64,000 nucleotides of DNA from contig NW_003101655.1 of the NCBI RefSeq assembly GCF_000003855.2, positions 372,001 to 436,000 of the forward strand, read 5' to 3'. Below are positions 22,452 through 36,966 of this stretch, piece after piece. The position numbers were made by a program, and so were the translations under genes. The notes beneath the pieces are model-generated. The model was not told where the DNA came from, made no database searches, and was given only the letters and a program-made list of their open reading frames with translations. How positions within the stretch are numbered: the first letter of the stretch is position 1; each line of letters begins with the position of its first letter. This DNA is from Blastomyces gilchristii SLH14081. Its lineage: Eukaryota; Ascomycota; Eurotiomycetes; Onygenales; Ajellomycetaceae.

Positions 22452-24318
22452 ATGAAAAAGTCTCAGAAACGAAGATCTCGGTCCGGCTGTACTGAGTGCC
22501 GACGCCGTCACCGCAAATGTGACGAAACCCGACCCAGCTGCTCAAGCTGTAGAATAACAGGCAGAGAATGCTCCTACGAGGTCCGGCTGTTATGGGGTGG
22601 ACGGCCATTCCGCAAATCTCGATTCGGAGATTGCCTAAGCCAGGACCCCAGCTTGACTCGGGTGCCTGTTTCGACCTCATCTGGTACGAGCAGTGTTCCT
22701 GACATACTCACATTTTAAGTGACGGCTAACCCATTTGTTTAGACTTCAGCGGGAGAGCTTTTGTGTACGGATCTGGATGTGAATCATCAGGGCAATTATC
22801 TCATCCGAAGGCGACTATTCTCACTCATTCCGGTATGATCAATCCCAATCCCGAGCAACACCTCTGGAACTTCGCGGATATTTATGTCAAGCAGATGAGG
22901 AGGGAGGCACGCAAACTAACTAGATATTGACTCAGAAACCACAGCAGGGAACCAAATTATTAGGAACCCTGATCTATTGAGCTGGCTTCACCCAACTTAT
23001 CGGTCCCTATTAGACCATTTTATATCCTCCACCACCAGGGCTCTTTCCTGCCATAAGGTGGTACAGCAGGACTTCTGCGCTGTTTTGGTTCCAATGGCAC
23101 TCCAGACGCCCTATCTATTGGTAGCGCTCCTTAGCCTAGCAGCAACGCATCGCGTGTCTCTAGGCATTGAACAAAACCTAACTGAATTGGACCTCCTCAG
23201 CACCACCAGCCTGAACCAACTGCAGAATGTACTTTCTCAGCCTAACTTCCATCTAGACGACGCAACGATAGCAACAACTTTGACCCTTTGCTTCACAGAG
23301 ATAGTCTCCGATGGGAGGAGTCCTGGATCGTGGAGGCTCCATCTGCAGGGTGCAGCGGCAATGATATCAGAGCACCTAAAGACAGTGAAGGTCCCTTTGG
23401 ATTCTCTGCCATCTGCCACCTCACTGCTCTGGCGCTGGTACTTCTCCATGGAAACGGTATCATTACTCTGTGGAAATCTGTCAGTCCCTCCTAGCTCCCG
23501 AGCAGGGTTGTTAATTCAAGACATCTTCGAGCATGATGAAATTGATGACCTGGCCGGCTTCCCGTCGTCTCTGGTTCCCATTTTCAAGAACATAAACCGG
23601 TTGACAATGGAGTCAGGATACACCCAAAATCAGCCTGGAAACATAAATGCGACCAGCACCACGCAACCCTCACAACCCAGCAACTCCATAATCGACCGAT
23701 GTCACCAAATCATCAACGAGATCAACATAATGCTCTTGACCGCAAAAGTGCCTCGATTCCGTCCCAACGTTGACAGCACGCTCACATCTGTACATCGTAG
23801 TGACTTTACTGCTCTGGACGAAACATACCACCACGCCGCTCTTCTGCAGCTCTATCGGCGTGTTCTTAACCTCCCATCATCAAACCTCCTGGTGCAGAGT
23901 TCCGTCGGCCAGATAATCCGCCGCATTTCGTCCATGCACTTTCTCGATGAGGCGTGTCCGGGTGTAGCTGTTCTGCAGCCGCTGTTTAGCGCGGGTTGCG
24001 AGGCATACCAGGAGGCTGACAGAGAGAACATACGCATCCTTCTCTGTCGAATGGGGTTACGCTATGGCATGGGAAATGTGCGGAGTGCGCTTGGTTTTCT
24101 TGAGGATCTCTGGTATATGCGAGATGCAAACTCCGATTCGGAGGGGAGAGTGAGGTGGGATAAAGTCATGGGTATGGTCACCTCGTATTTTTCATTTTTA
24201 TCTTTATTTTTATTTGATTTTATACATTATTGAATATAAAAATTCCGTTTTGCGGCTGCTCTTTACTGACTTAGTTGTATTATTAGTGGAAAAAGGGCTA
24301 GATTTACTAGCATACTAA
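22452..24318 (+). CDS. Zn2Cys6 transcription factor, Fungal_trans_2 type
   Basis: Second binuclear-cluster regulator. Exons: 22452-22683, 22743-22832, 22936-24171 and 24275-24318, 533 residues, frame exact. The N-terminus RRSRSGCTECRRRHRKCDET continues RPSCSSCRITGREC (C-x2-C-x6-C-x5-C-x2-C-x6-C), followed by the WGGRPFRKSRFG motif typical of this group. The large third exon carries the regulatory domain (NPDLLSWLHPTYRSLLDHF, YLLVALLSLAATHRVSLG, SWRLHLQGAAAMISEHLK, SSLLWRWYFSMETVSLLCG-like region). If the last intron (24172-24274, CTGAC branch, TTAG acceptor) is not spliced, the ORF ends at 24233 with a hydrophobic tail. The spliced version ends LLVEKGLDLLAY, which resembles the usual C-terminus of such proteins, so I prefer it. 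Divergently transcribed from the MUP1-like permease and a candidate regulator of it. Confidence 0.85.
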
Positions 24319-25918
24319 GTCGACCGAACCATGAACGCCCTACAGGTATCTGGGGAACATCCTATAGAACGAGCAGGCAAGGGTACTACGCACACACCGG
24401 GTCTACACGCTCCACCGTTCCAAGTTAAACCTGTAATATGAACTTCTCACATTCAATTCGAGCAATTTACCTCTCGTCAGCAGCCCCCAGTCCATTCTGC
24501 CAGGTCTGGAACGTGCTATCCATGCCAAAACAAGCATTCTGCAGCTTGTCAACTTGCGCAATCATAAACTACATGGGGCATGTGCCATTTGCGGGAAGCC
24601 CCTCATAGAAGTTCCTAATGCAAGAAATGTTCGTTGGCTTCCCCTGCTCAGCAAACGGAGCCCTAGAGAGAGGCCAGTGCTACCACGGGATTTCTTATTC
24701 GTCCACGTGGATAACGCCCGGCGAGACGGCAGGCAGAATATGAGAAGCTCAGGATGTGATTGATAGATGCATTCGTTTGCATACGTTCTTTCATATTTAT
24801 TTACGGTGATATTAAATTTCAGGTTGTTTGTAGTTTGCGGTGCGTATGTATGGTTGAAGGCGGGGCTGCTGGTGGCGATTGGCGGGAAGAAGTGAGGCCG
24901 GCGAGGGAAGCTACTGATTACAACTACTATCAGCGGGATAACTTAGCGACGTCGCCCACCACCAAAGCTACCGAAATGCAGGGTCCTGAGCAGTGCAACT
25001 AAACCGCTTAGATGCTAGTTGGGGAGTTGGGCTGCTGAAAGTATAGCTAGGCGTGCATTTTCTTTTGCGGTGATAGTTATCGAAAACCAGGCAAAGTATG
25101 AGGATATTACAGAAGGGCAATTTAGATTATTCAGGATCACTGCCGGCCGGGCATTTTCCCTCAATTTTCCGTTAGTTACCAGGATTATTCCACTACCTGA
25201 ATTAGTATCTAGCTAGTATTGCAGTGTTTAGCGGCTTTTGCCCAGCTGCAGCAAGTCAAGCTTTATGGACGTTGGGTTGAATTATGGCAGGGCTGGAGAA
25301 TGCAGCGACAGAAGGTTTCAAAATCTCATCGTCAATCAAGCTTCCATTGTGTTCAGGGGTAGGAGTCGCTTCGGATGCTAAAAAAAAAAAAATAAATAAA
25401 TAAATAAATAAAAATAAAAATAGATGTACGGAATACCAAAGTATGTCCGTACTTACATGATACAGACTCAAGTCCTCAAGAAGCAAATTGCGCCGGATTG
25501 CTCCCTCTCATGATGCTCGTCCAGTTCTAAAACAATCCCAGATCCAGTTCCAATTCCATCCATGCACGCGGGAGATCTCTCGTCTATCTAGGTATATAAA
25601 CGCTAGGGGTAGTTAAATATGCCAGAACCAAATTTCTATAGAAAGAGCCGGAGAAAAAAAGCCAAGCCAAAAAAAAAAAAAAGCTGAGAGATGAAATCCC
25701 CAACAGACTTACATGGCTGCCAGCCTCGTGGAACAAAAAGGGTTTCATCCCGTTAACGGTTAATGACCGAAACTGAAACAACACGCTAAGTAGTAGGAAG
25801 TAAAATCAGAACAAAGAGGGACACTAGAATGAATCATAGGTAACGATCACTAGGTTGAAGCGCAAGTTAAAAAAAGGCTTTGCAGCTTCATTAGGGCCGG
25901 CCGATGCTGTTATTGAAG
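24319..25918. other. Spacer, 1.6 kb, no supportable gene
   Basis: Contains a (TAAA)n low-complexity stretch at 25380-25422 and several short ORFs without family resemblance. On the minus strand at about 24,660-24,480 there is a coding-looking stretch (APFAEQGKPTNISCIRNFYE, then IAQVDKLQNACFGMDSTFQ) interrupted by a TAG. I do not recognise it and cannot find flanking exons. Confidence 0.4.
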
Positions 25919-26569
25919 TTACAAGTCCGCACGGCTGATGAACTCAAAATCATCATCAGCCAGATATCCGTCGCCATGGCTGTTTGAAGTTTCCTCGATG
26001 GCAACAAACTCGTATTCACGAGCCAGGTTCTCGGTCTCCTTCTTTTCGAACTTCTTCACGGCATTTGCCAGGGCAGCGCTGAGGATATCCGTGCCCTGAC
26101 TGGGGCCTGTGGGTGCGTCGAAGGAGTAGAAGATGTTTGGGTCATTCACAGCTTCGGAGTGATCAGGTGCGTGGTCGGAGTCCGTAGAGGAGTCTGAGAT
26201 GTTGTGGTCGTCGTAAAGCACTTGGTCGACGATGTAGCTGAAATGGGCCCGTTGAGCGGCGAAGCTTTTGTTAATGTCGGATTGGTTAAGGTGCCGACGG
26301 GACTTGCAAACCCTGCGAGTGAAATTTGTTAGCCAAGGGGCTACATATACAGAAAAAGGAGAGGAGATGAGCCTGGCTTACCTGCTACCCTGAGATAGCA
26401 TAGGGCGAATACGGGTATAAGCAGGATTCTCAATCTTCTGGCCTAGTGGAGTGAAATTGGGGTCGCGGGAGCCCAGAGCCCATTTTTCGTTATGATCACG
26501 AACCCGTTTGGACTCAGTAGCAGCACGGCGAAGATCAGACTCTGGTAGAGAGAAGATTTGAGTAGTCAT
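25919..26569 (-). CDS. Small acidic protein of unknown function
   Basis: Two exons on the minus strand, 26569-26382 and 26312-25919, with a 69-nt GT/AG intron, give 193 residues. I do not recognise the family. The N-terminal part is basic and Arg-rich (MTTQIFSLPESDLRRAATES, SRVCKSRRHLNQSD). The C-terminal part is acidic (YDDHNISDSSTDSDHAPDHS) with a predicted short helix (ALANAVKKFEKKETENLAREY) and ends DDDFEFISRADL. No signal peptide, membrane segment or known catalytic motif. Evidence for a real gene is the exact frame across the intron, codon-like composition and the absence of a longer competing ORF. Confidence 0.72.
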
Positions 26570-28375
26570 GTTGAGGTCTGGTGACTGTGTTTTTCGATGA
26601 AGATTGTAGTAGCTAGTATGAAGTGGATAGACGAAACGAGAGACAAGGTAGAGGATATGCTCCAGTATAAGCAGAGGATATCAGAGTCACCCGGTGCTTA
26701 CGAGAAGGTATATCTATATAATAGCCTCGAATATGTTGATAGGTGGACAAGATGCTGTAGGAAGCGGGTATCTGGGGGCAGTATATAGTTATTATAGCAG
26801 AAGGTGCTGGTTAGGGGGAGGTCTCAGTTAACAGCTGTAGGTGATGACAAAAGAGCGTTGGTTCAGTACAGGAGCAATAGCAACCGTTGTATGTGGTAGT
26901 AGAATGAAGCTGATAGAATGAAGTTGGTGATATCAAGAATAAGGGAATATAAAAAGAAGAAGAAGACGACGAAGCGCGGATTATGGGTTATATAGAAGCT
27001 GTTGTTCATGTCATTCATGCCTTGGATCTATAAATACAATACATAGTTACAGGGAAACTTACAGAAGGTTCAACCCGCCTGACAGAAGCTATCCTATTCG
27101 GGCCTAGCGTGTGGCTGGTAGTGGCGGTGGTGGGGATTTCTATTCCTAATAACGTACGGAGTAAGTTACTCCGTAACTTATACATGTAATGTACATACAT
27201 ATATATACATCGGTAACTACCTTGGCCGCGACTGGATGCGTCAATACAATACTGCAAGCTACAAACTAGGTTCGTAATAATAATAATAATATATTAATAG
27301 TTATCACGACATTTCATTGTGATCTGTTGTCTTGGACTGAATAACATAGAATACTCAGGGTTGATTGAAACCTTGGAATACTTCCAAGCGTGATTTTTCT
27401 TGCGACATCATCTTCCCGAATGACTCAAACTGGTTCTACGGCTAGGCTCTCGGCTATGAGACTTCCCCCCATTTGGTCCCCGCTGCTGCGGCCTTCGTTG
27501 AGTCTAACGCCGGGCAAGCGAACCGTGCAATCTCTCGCAATAATAATAATACATCGGGATCTTCCCCGCCAAACAAGAGGCATGGCGCTAAAAAGCCGTG
27601 ATCGCAACTGATGACTCCAGGTTGCAAACTTCCAGGGCCAGGCGTCGATGGTTCGCGCGTGTTCCAGTCATTCGCCAGCAATCATCCATCTTCTCTTCGC
27701 CATAGTTACGTAGCCAGCCAATCGCCGAGGAGAGCAACACAGTCAAGCATCCCATTTCACAGACAGGAATTCCATTCCTACATCCATATCTCCTCATAAT
27801 AACGTGACTCACAACCCTGGAAGCCGGCTTAAGCCAATGTTGTCACACTGCGCGGGCAAATCATCTTGGCTGTGCTTGACTCTTGATAATTATTAAAAAA
27901 AAAAAAAAAAAAAAAAAAAAGTTTGACACCACCCGTCGGATTTTGTCTCCTGAGTTGTGTTTTCCAGAACATTTTTAGAATGGATCTTTATTGAACCGAC
28001 TTGTAGTTGTTATCTTGATATCAAACCGGGGTGGTATAAAGGAAAGCTACGTAATTTAGATATTTACAACAAAGGTAGTTAATGTAACATAATGATGACC
28101 GCTCTTCTTAACGTGGACCTTTTTTTTTTTTTTTTTTTTTGTTTCCTTATAAACTCTCAGAAGGCAAGGGTGGAGGGTTCATGCTCTTCTTAGGCAATCG
28201 GCCTTCCACCCCGTCTGAGACAACGCTGGTAACTTAATTAGTGTAGAACCCCGTTAATCCCCCTCTGGTACGATGTTCAAGCGTAAGTTATTTCGTCCAT
28301 CTTGGAAGCGTTAGGCCTCCAAGCCTTAGAGCCCGTCCTTGATGACTCTCTGATTTCCCGTCATGTCAACGCACG
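26570..28375. other. Spacer with TAA and homopolymer tracts
   Basis: About 1.8 kb between two minus-strand genes, with no supportable gene. Contains (TAA)n near 27273-27292, the back-to-back motif GTACGGAGTAAGTTACTCCG at 27154-27173, a 26-nt poly-A at 27895-27920 and a 21-nt poly-T at 28120-28140. Short ORFs at 27390-27811 overlap on opposite strands and look accidental. Confidence 0.5.
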
Positions 28376-29093
28376 TCATCTCTCAATTTCCTCCGCTTCC
28401 GCATCGGATGCGTCACTGACCTCCTCCCGCGGTAAGCGATCCGGGAACCATCCAAACCGTCCCAGCTCAACAGAATACTCGCCCATGCTGTTCACATGCA
28501 CGTCCACCCCTTCCTCCCCAAGTGCGGCCGCCTGTCTCGCGGCAGAACCGGGGCCACTTTACCCTAGATTTTAGTATGCAAGATAGAGATATAACAAGTA
28601 TAATGATCAATGGAAAGGAAACTGTGAATGCATACCGATGAGGTATTATTCCCTTGGCGTTTAGCACACGCTGCCACGGTACGTTCTGGTCGTGGTAGAA
28701 GTGGTCTGTCCCCGGGCTGTTGGACGGGAGATATTTGAGGCACATGCCTACCTGGCGCGACCGTTGAGCTAAATAGAGAAGGCTGTCATGTCAGTATAAC
28801 GTAGATATTTAACTAGTAAGTTAATCCTTTCTATCACAACGTTCTATCTGTAGCTGGACACATCTTCTGCTAAATATCGCAAGAATAGAAATCACCAACA
28901 CTCGTTATAACAAAATTACATATGACTGAATCTAAAATAGGCGGTGGGAAAAGTAGGGGGAAATGAATGAAAGCTCACGCTGCCCGAGGAGCCATGCGAT
29001 ATGGCCGTACGAGCTCACTTTACCACGGGGAATCTGCTGTACAGCATCATAAACGGCATTGTACCACCACTCCGCCTCATCGGAGCGAGCCAT
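28376..29093 (-). CDS. ATL1: Alkyltransferase-like protein (ATL/Atl1 type)
   Basis: DNA-damage recognition protein related to O6-alkylguanine-DNA alkyltransferase. ATL proteins bind O6-alkylguanine and hand lesions to nucleotide excision repair. Exons on the minus strand: 29093-28979, 28768-28636 and 28556-28376, 142 residues with exact frame. Recognisable blocks are FWYNAV-like EWWYNAVYDAVQQIPRGKVS, SYGHIAWLLGQPQRSRQVG (helix-turn-helix and Arg finger region) and VPWQRVLNAKGIIPHR. The last has Trp where active alkyltransferases have the acceptor Cys (PCHRV becomes PWQRV), the defining ATL feature. The C-terminus GPGSAARQAAALGEEGVDV... then GEYSVELGRFGWFPDRL matches the family, plus an acidic tail. 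Start at 29093 (MARSDEAEWW) is chosen over an in-frame ATG at 29186 because the extra 31 residues do not fit the family. Confidence 0.87.
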
Positions 29094-29317
29094 GACGGGG
29101 AATTCCAATTCGTAGAGTGTGTTATGTTTGATAAGCCTCCATTCAAGCACAGGAAATAAACCCGCCTTACAAACAGTTGATATCATCTCGTATTCGTATC
29201 TTGTGAGTTATCGGATAATTGATGTTCCGTGTCCTGAAGCTCTTACATAGATTGCTGTGAACGGGGACAAACCAAGCGTACAACTAAACCACAAGAATAC
29301 TCACATCCACGCTCGCA

Positions 29318-30415
29318 ATGTCCCTAGCCGCCTACCTAGCTAAAAACTACCTCACTGCAGACACACCCTCAACCTCTGACCGCCCCAAAAAGAAGCGAAA
29401 GAAAAGTAAACACGCCGACCGGGACACCGAATCGGGTGGCTTGATAATCGCAGACGACGACCCACCAGACCTCCGCAGCTCATCTATAAAGTCCAGGAGC
29501 CATGGATACGGGCGCGGCAGCGGTGATGATGATGGTGGTGATGATGACTCCCCATACACAATAGCTAGTGCGGGTCATTCGGCCGAATTCCGCAAATCGA
29601 AAAAATCCAGCTGGAAGACGGTAGGCGGGCCTGCAGCGCCGTCAAATGCCGAGCAGGCGGCGGCAGACGCCATTCTTGCCTCAGCTGCCGCGGAGCAAGC
29701 TGCTCATGCACAAGAGAGCGAAGATAAGCCTGTTATTGCCGATGCGGAACACGATGGCGAGCTACGAATGGAGTCCGGTGCGCGGGCGGGTTTACAGACA
29801 GCTGAAGAGACGGAGGCCATGGTAGCTGCCCAACAGCGGAAACGGGAGCGGGAATCTCTTGCGATGAAGAAGAAATCCGGCAAGACGGGCGGGAATGGTA
29901 ACGGACTAGAGTCCGAGACCATCTACCGCGACGCGAGCGGGCGGATAATCAACGTGGCGATGAAGAGGGCAGAGGCACGGCGGGCGGCGGAGGAAGCGGC
30001 GGCAGCCGAAGCGGCGGCCAAAGAGGCGTTGAAGGGCGACGTGCAGCGGCGTGAGAGGGAGGCGCGGAGGGAGGCGGTGCGGGAGGCCAAATATATGCCA
30101 TTGGCAAGGACAGTCGAGGATGAAGAGATGAATGCGGAGCTGAAGGCTAGGGTGAGATGGAATGACCCCGCTGCGGAGTTTTTGACTTCGATCAAAGGCG
30201 CTGGCTCAGTTGGTGCTGGTGTCAGTGTTGGTAGGGGGAAGAGTGGGAGGAAGGTATATACAGGGCCCGCTGCGCCGAATCGGTATGGGATACGGCCCGG
30301 ACATAGGTGGGACGGGGTAGACCGGGGGAATGGATTTGAGCAACAATGGTTTGAAGCGCGGAATAAGATAAAGATGCGGGAAGGCTTAGAGTATGCTTGG
30401 ACGATGGACGAGTAG
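29318..30415 (+). CDS. CWC26: Pre-mRNA-splicing factor Cwc26/Bud13
   Basis: Subunit of the RES (retention and splicing) complex of the activated spliceosome, with Snu17 and Pml1; nuclear. Single exon, 365 residues. The N-terminus [15 protein letters not shown] is followed by a Lys-rich segment ([19 protein letters not shown]). The middle is charged and Ala-rich (residues about 100-240, including [20 protein letters not shown] and a coiled-coil-like [20 protein letters not shown]). The C-terminal Bud13 domain contains [36 protein letters not shown] and the end EYAWTMDE, which are the invariant family residues. Length is typical for fungi. It is divergent from ATL1 with only 224 bp between the start codons, so the two probably share a promoter region. 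Confidence 0.94.
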   Translation: MSLAAYLAKNYLTADTPSTSDRPKKKRKKSKHADRDTESGGLIIADDDPPDLRSSSIKSRSHGYGRGSGDDDGGDDDSPYTIASAGHSAEFRKSKKSSWKTVGGPAAPSNAEQAAADAILASAAAEQAAHAQESEDKPVIADAEHDGELRMESGARAGLQTAEETEAMVAAQQRKRERESLAMKKKSGKTGGNGNGLESETIYRDASGRIINVAMKRAEARRAAEEAAAAEAAAKEALKGDVQRREREARREAVREAKYMPLARTVEDEEMNAELKARVRWNDPAAEFLTSIKGAGSVGAGVSVGRGKSGRKVYTGPAAPNRYGIRPGHRWDGVDRGNGFEQQWFEARNKIKMREGLEYAWTMDE

Positions 30416-32205
30416 GGGGTTGGGTTGTGCTTTTTTTTTTTTTTTTTTTTTTTTTTTGGAGGTCTCTCTTCTTCAATTTCCTTGTACCAGGTTTTAATTA
30501 ATTGCGAAGCTGGTCTCGTGGGAAAATTAGGGCAGGAATTTGATGATTTACGGCATAGTTATTAGATATACCCATTTCTTGAAACGTACGGAGTTATCAT
30601 AAAGGAAACCACTTTCTCACTCCCAAGACCTAGAGCAGCAGACGCTGCAAACTTGCCATGAAGTGTAGCTCAGCAAGACCAGTTAACTAAGCCCATTCAT
30701 TGGACATGACGTAATATGGCATGAATATATATTTACACCAGTACACATTATTAATTCCACCAGATCCGGCCTCCTAATATACGATAATGTGATTATAAAG
30801 TGGTATAAATAATCTCTAACAAAACTCCCTCAACACCCTGCTAACTATCCAAAATGTAACGATGCCTAGATGGAAATGGTAAGGCTCTGTCATTAAAGAG
30901 AACAGCCTAGCACACTAAGGAGTAGGTGCTTGAACAGCAGGGGGAGGCGGGACAGAAGGTCGGTCAGAACACAATTACAATCCGAACTGGTGAGGGTAGC
31001 GAAAAAGGAGGACAAGAAGAGGAAAACAATGGGTAACTATATATAGGAAGCGAAGAGATTGGGCCAGTAAGAAGGATAAAACCTAACCATATGTTCAAGT
31101 CTCTCGCTAATCCTACCCACCACCTACCTACCTACATACTGACATATGTCTATATATATATATTAGGCAAATGGGTTGTGGGGGCTAGGCAATGAATAGA
31201 TATTGGGTGGAGTGTGAAGAAACGTATGGAGATAAGTGTGTATAGGAAGGAGACTCTACTCCGCTCCCTGCTTCCTTCATCCCTTTCTCCTCTCTTCCCC
31301 TCAAAAAGATATCCTCTAAACTCTCTCCACAAGTCACATACGTACATGCACAACAACAAATGGCGTCTATCATTCTATCAATCGATGAAAATCCATCACT
31401 CAAAATCATTCCACCAATCCTTTTCATCCACCAGTCAGCCAGTTGGCAGCGTGTTCATGTCATGTCATGACAGACAGCCACTCAAAATGATACTGCAATT
31501 CGGAAGATTCAAGATGTTTCTAAAAAATGAAATCAGAACAGCTAAAACCAAGGGGTAATAAATGATAGAAACTAATAGAGAGTGATGGGGAGAGCAAGTC
31601 AACTATATAATAGTTGGTTAAAGGATGGCGGATGACAGGCTGCTGAGACTGGGAAAAAAGGGGGAAAAAAGGAGGGGGAAAATGTGAGATGATGTGCACA
31701 ATATGGTATGATGTGGCGAAAGATTCGATAGAAGGAAAAGGGGAGACCTAACAACCACAACCAGCAACCAAAGAGATAGTAGAGCAATCAAAAGTGGACG
31801 ACGATCATTCCAAAAACAAAAAACCTTTGTGAAAAAGGAAGTGGGCAGGTGAGAAAAAATTAAAAAAAAGGGGGGCGAAGGAGGCAAATATCAGACCACG
31901 ACAATCCATAAACAAACTTGGCTGGGAAAATGAAAAATAAATATAAGACCAAGGCCAAGGCCAAAAAAACGAACCAAGGGAAACAAGATATGTAACACAT
32001 ACAAATGAACCGCTAAAAGGCTGCTGGGCGGGCTGCGGGGGAATCATGGCATATTAGATTTTTCCAACTCTTTTGTCTCATTTAAATTTCCGCTCCAGTA
32101 TCATTTAGTTCCTCCCGCCCCCCGTCCTGCCGCTCAATATATATTCGTTCCCATAATTTCTTTTTTCACATGTCATGTCACTCATCCATATTGAAATTAA
32201 TATTT
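30416..32205. other. Convergent spacer between CWC26 and the SRPK gene
   Basis: About 1.8 kb with no supportable gene. Begins with a 27-nt poly-T (30431-30457) 15 nt after the CWC26 stop. The ORFs 31185-32047 on the minus strand are Phe/Ser/Leu-rich translations of an A/G-rich plus strand and look accidental. The part near 32206 is likely a long 3' UTR. Confidence 0.5.
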
Positions 32206-34325
<2,120 letters not shown>

Positions 34326-36966
34326 CTGGTTTGCCCTGTTAATTGCAGCGTCCTTGATATCACCTCCAGCCGTCGTCTATTCTGGGGGGGGGGGGGGAAA
34401 GCCTGGTGAAGCCAGGTTGAGAGCCGCGGTGCGAGGAATCTCAGCTATTTCCCGTGTCTACCGGTGGCGGTTAAGAAAGAAGTGTGCGAAGTATGGGTAG
34501 TATGGACAATATTGGAGGGGAATATTTGGAAGCGTTTGCCCAGAGCAGAGTGGCTGGTGATCGGCGATAGGTGATAGCCTATAGGTGAGTGACGAGAGGT
34601 GTGTGGTGGGCTGGCGGCGGGTCTGTAGGGCGGCCTAACGGGCGAAATGCCACTCTACGGGAGGGAAAAACACCGAGAAGATGCCCACGGAACGAAGGCA
34701 ACAGCTGGACTCGCGCCAGGCCAGAGGAGCAGTAATGAAATGATTATAACGCGGCGTCAGGATATGCAGATGATCGAGCTGGCGAAAGGGGAGAGAAAGA
34801 GGGAGTTGGTGCTGCGGATGATGGAAGACGGCGAAGATGAAGCGATGAGGTTGGCTTGGGGTTGACTTGGGGTCGGGAGGGGAGGTTGGCAGGAGACAGA
34901 ACAAACAGCCAATGACGCCCGGTAACCACCACGTTCCAGCCAGCTCTATTATCCACAGCTCAGCGGGAAGATGGGGGGTGGCGAGGAATAAAATAGAATA
35001 AAAAAAATGTTATTTAATCACTTCAATATGAGTGAGGCATAAAAACCAGGAGAGTGGAAAGGAATTTTGAGTGAGGGTTGAGGCATTGGATTCTTTCTTG
35101 GGCGTGTAGTTAAAGTAAAAAAAGAAACGAGAAAAAAAAGAGAAAAATAAAATAAAAATAAAAAATCATGACAAACAACCAGGGTTGAAGCAATGATGTA
35201 GCCAAGGACAGTGGGCAGAGTACTCTGTACCTCAGCTGTGCACAGAGCGGTGCGGGGAGCGGGGGGTACCTGGTACCTTGTTCCAAGCATCCGAGGGACA
35301 AGGTTTAAAACATTAACATCCATCAGTTATATAAGAGGAGCTTAGAATGACCATCATGTGGATATTGCGATTTAAAACATATATAACGGTGATTAGCAGT
35401 TTATATATTTCTTTTGTTACCTCCAAGGTACATACATGTACATACTACGTTTCGTGATGCAACCACAGACACCACACGCTCTGGAATAAAGTGCAGCAGG
35501 CTATTCTCCACGATGCCCTCGACAGCCAAAGCGATTGGCCGCTGCTCGGGTGTCAGGCTCTCTGCAGGGCGGATTGTCCAGCTAGACTGGCTATCCTATT
35601 GAACCAGGTGTCTTCCTCCCAGCCAAAACCCGCTTTGCTTTGTTAGGGGCATTCGGCTGCAACCCCTCCATGTCCTTCCTGTGCTCTTCGTCGCTGACCA
35701 AAACATAATAGGACTGGACTGGTCAGCAGTAACAACCTTCTACTGCTTTCACATAAAAGGGTTTGGTGCTCATATTATATATCCGAGAACAAGAGCTGGA
35801 GATGGAACGAGAGTAGCCAGAGGACCGCGACTATAAATGTGAATACATATACCGCATAAGAGAAGGAAAAAACAAAAAAAGACACAGAGAATGAAGCTTC
35901 AAGGACGGAGCTTTTTGAAACGGTAGTAATGCCGTTGCTTTCATTCTCTATCCCTTTGAATTCTGCTATGGTAGCAGCCTCTTCAACTGCCATACGCAAA
36001 TCTCGTAGCACCGGACAAAAGAGATACTAACTCGGTCTCAAGACACCCACCCACTGGAAGATTGACGGTTTATATCAGGCATTCTTATTGCCAGATGTAA
36101 AAATCCGGAGCTTAGAGCTTTTCCAGCAAGAAGTTCATTCCCCCTTCCACGGCCGTAGCTAGCATGGAGAGTTATGGAACGGCCGCATTGAACTAACGGA
36201 ACATCTGAGAGATATGAGCCTTGCGGTATTCACCTAACTTGCGGGGGGCATCTGGCCAGGTTCCTCAGATATATCAGGTTCATCAGGTTTATCGCTGCCC
36301 CAAGAACAACCTCTATACGGAGTACCTCTTCCCTATCAACCTAGGAACACTTGGGGGTGTTGAGAGGGGTGCCAAATAAATAACGCATCCCCGCAAGGAG
36401 AATTGGCGGGATGCCCGCAATCTAATTCCTTCTGTTGCTGTGGCCGCCCGTGGCAGCCCCTAGTTAAACGTTGACTCGGTTGCCTGAGTGAGTGTGTAAA
36501 TATCCCTTGTATGTATGTACAGCGTATACGGAGAAATGGCTTGGCGGGAATCACCTGACACCACACCACACCATGTGTGGATATGGCAAGCGAAGCCATA
36601 GCCTTGTTGTTGTATTTCTGATTGTCCAGTCTCCTGTAGCTAAACTACCCTACCCGTGATAACAAGTCACCACCGCAGAGTCACCCTATCTCAAGACAAC
36701 GTCTCCGTTGAAACGAACCAATGCAGAAGTCCCCTAACCGTCAGCTCCCCTGAATCCCCGCTTGTCCCAGAAGCACAATTTCGATACAAGATCCCATGTT
36801 CCGTGTTCCATGTCGCACAACCCGCGCGCCCGATCAGAGACATGCATGCGAAATGAGCTATTTGAAACAACATGTTCATTTATAAGCCAACCTAGCTCTT
36901 GAGAATGAGGAGGAACCGTGAAAGAACAGGTAGATAATAACCTTCATACCTAAGATACTATCTCCG
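34326..36966. other. Spacer upstream of the SRPK gene
   Basis: About 2.6 kb without a supportable gene. A 14-nt poly-G run lies at 34384-34397, about 60 bp upstream of the SRPK start. TACGGAGTA occurs at 36316-36324. The ORF at 35775-36011 (minus) starts with a plausible helix but ends in a hydrophobic run and has no recognisable family. Confidence 0.45.

Noticed and set aside
24460..24763. Coding-like minus-strand stretch (TNISCIRNFYEGLPANGTCP)
   Set aside because: Interrupted by TAG, an opposite-strand ORF is equally open, and no further exons or family were recognised.
27390..27812. Cluster of 60-75 aa ORFs
   Set aside because: They overlap in opposite directions and show no domain, start context or continuation.
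29094..29186. N-terminal extension of ATL1 from the ATG at 29186
   Set aside because: The added residues have no counterpart in the family, and MARSDEAEWW is the usual type of start.
35775..36011. 78-aa ORF starting MLRDLRMAVEEAATIAEFKG
   Set aside because: The second half is a Phe/Val-rich low-complexity run and no splice continuation was found.
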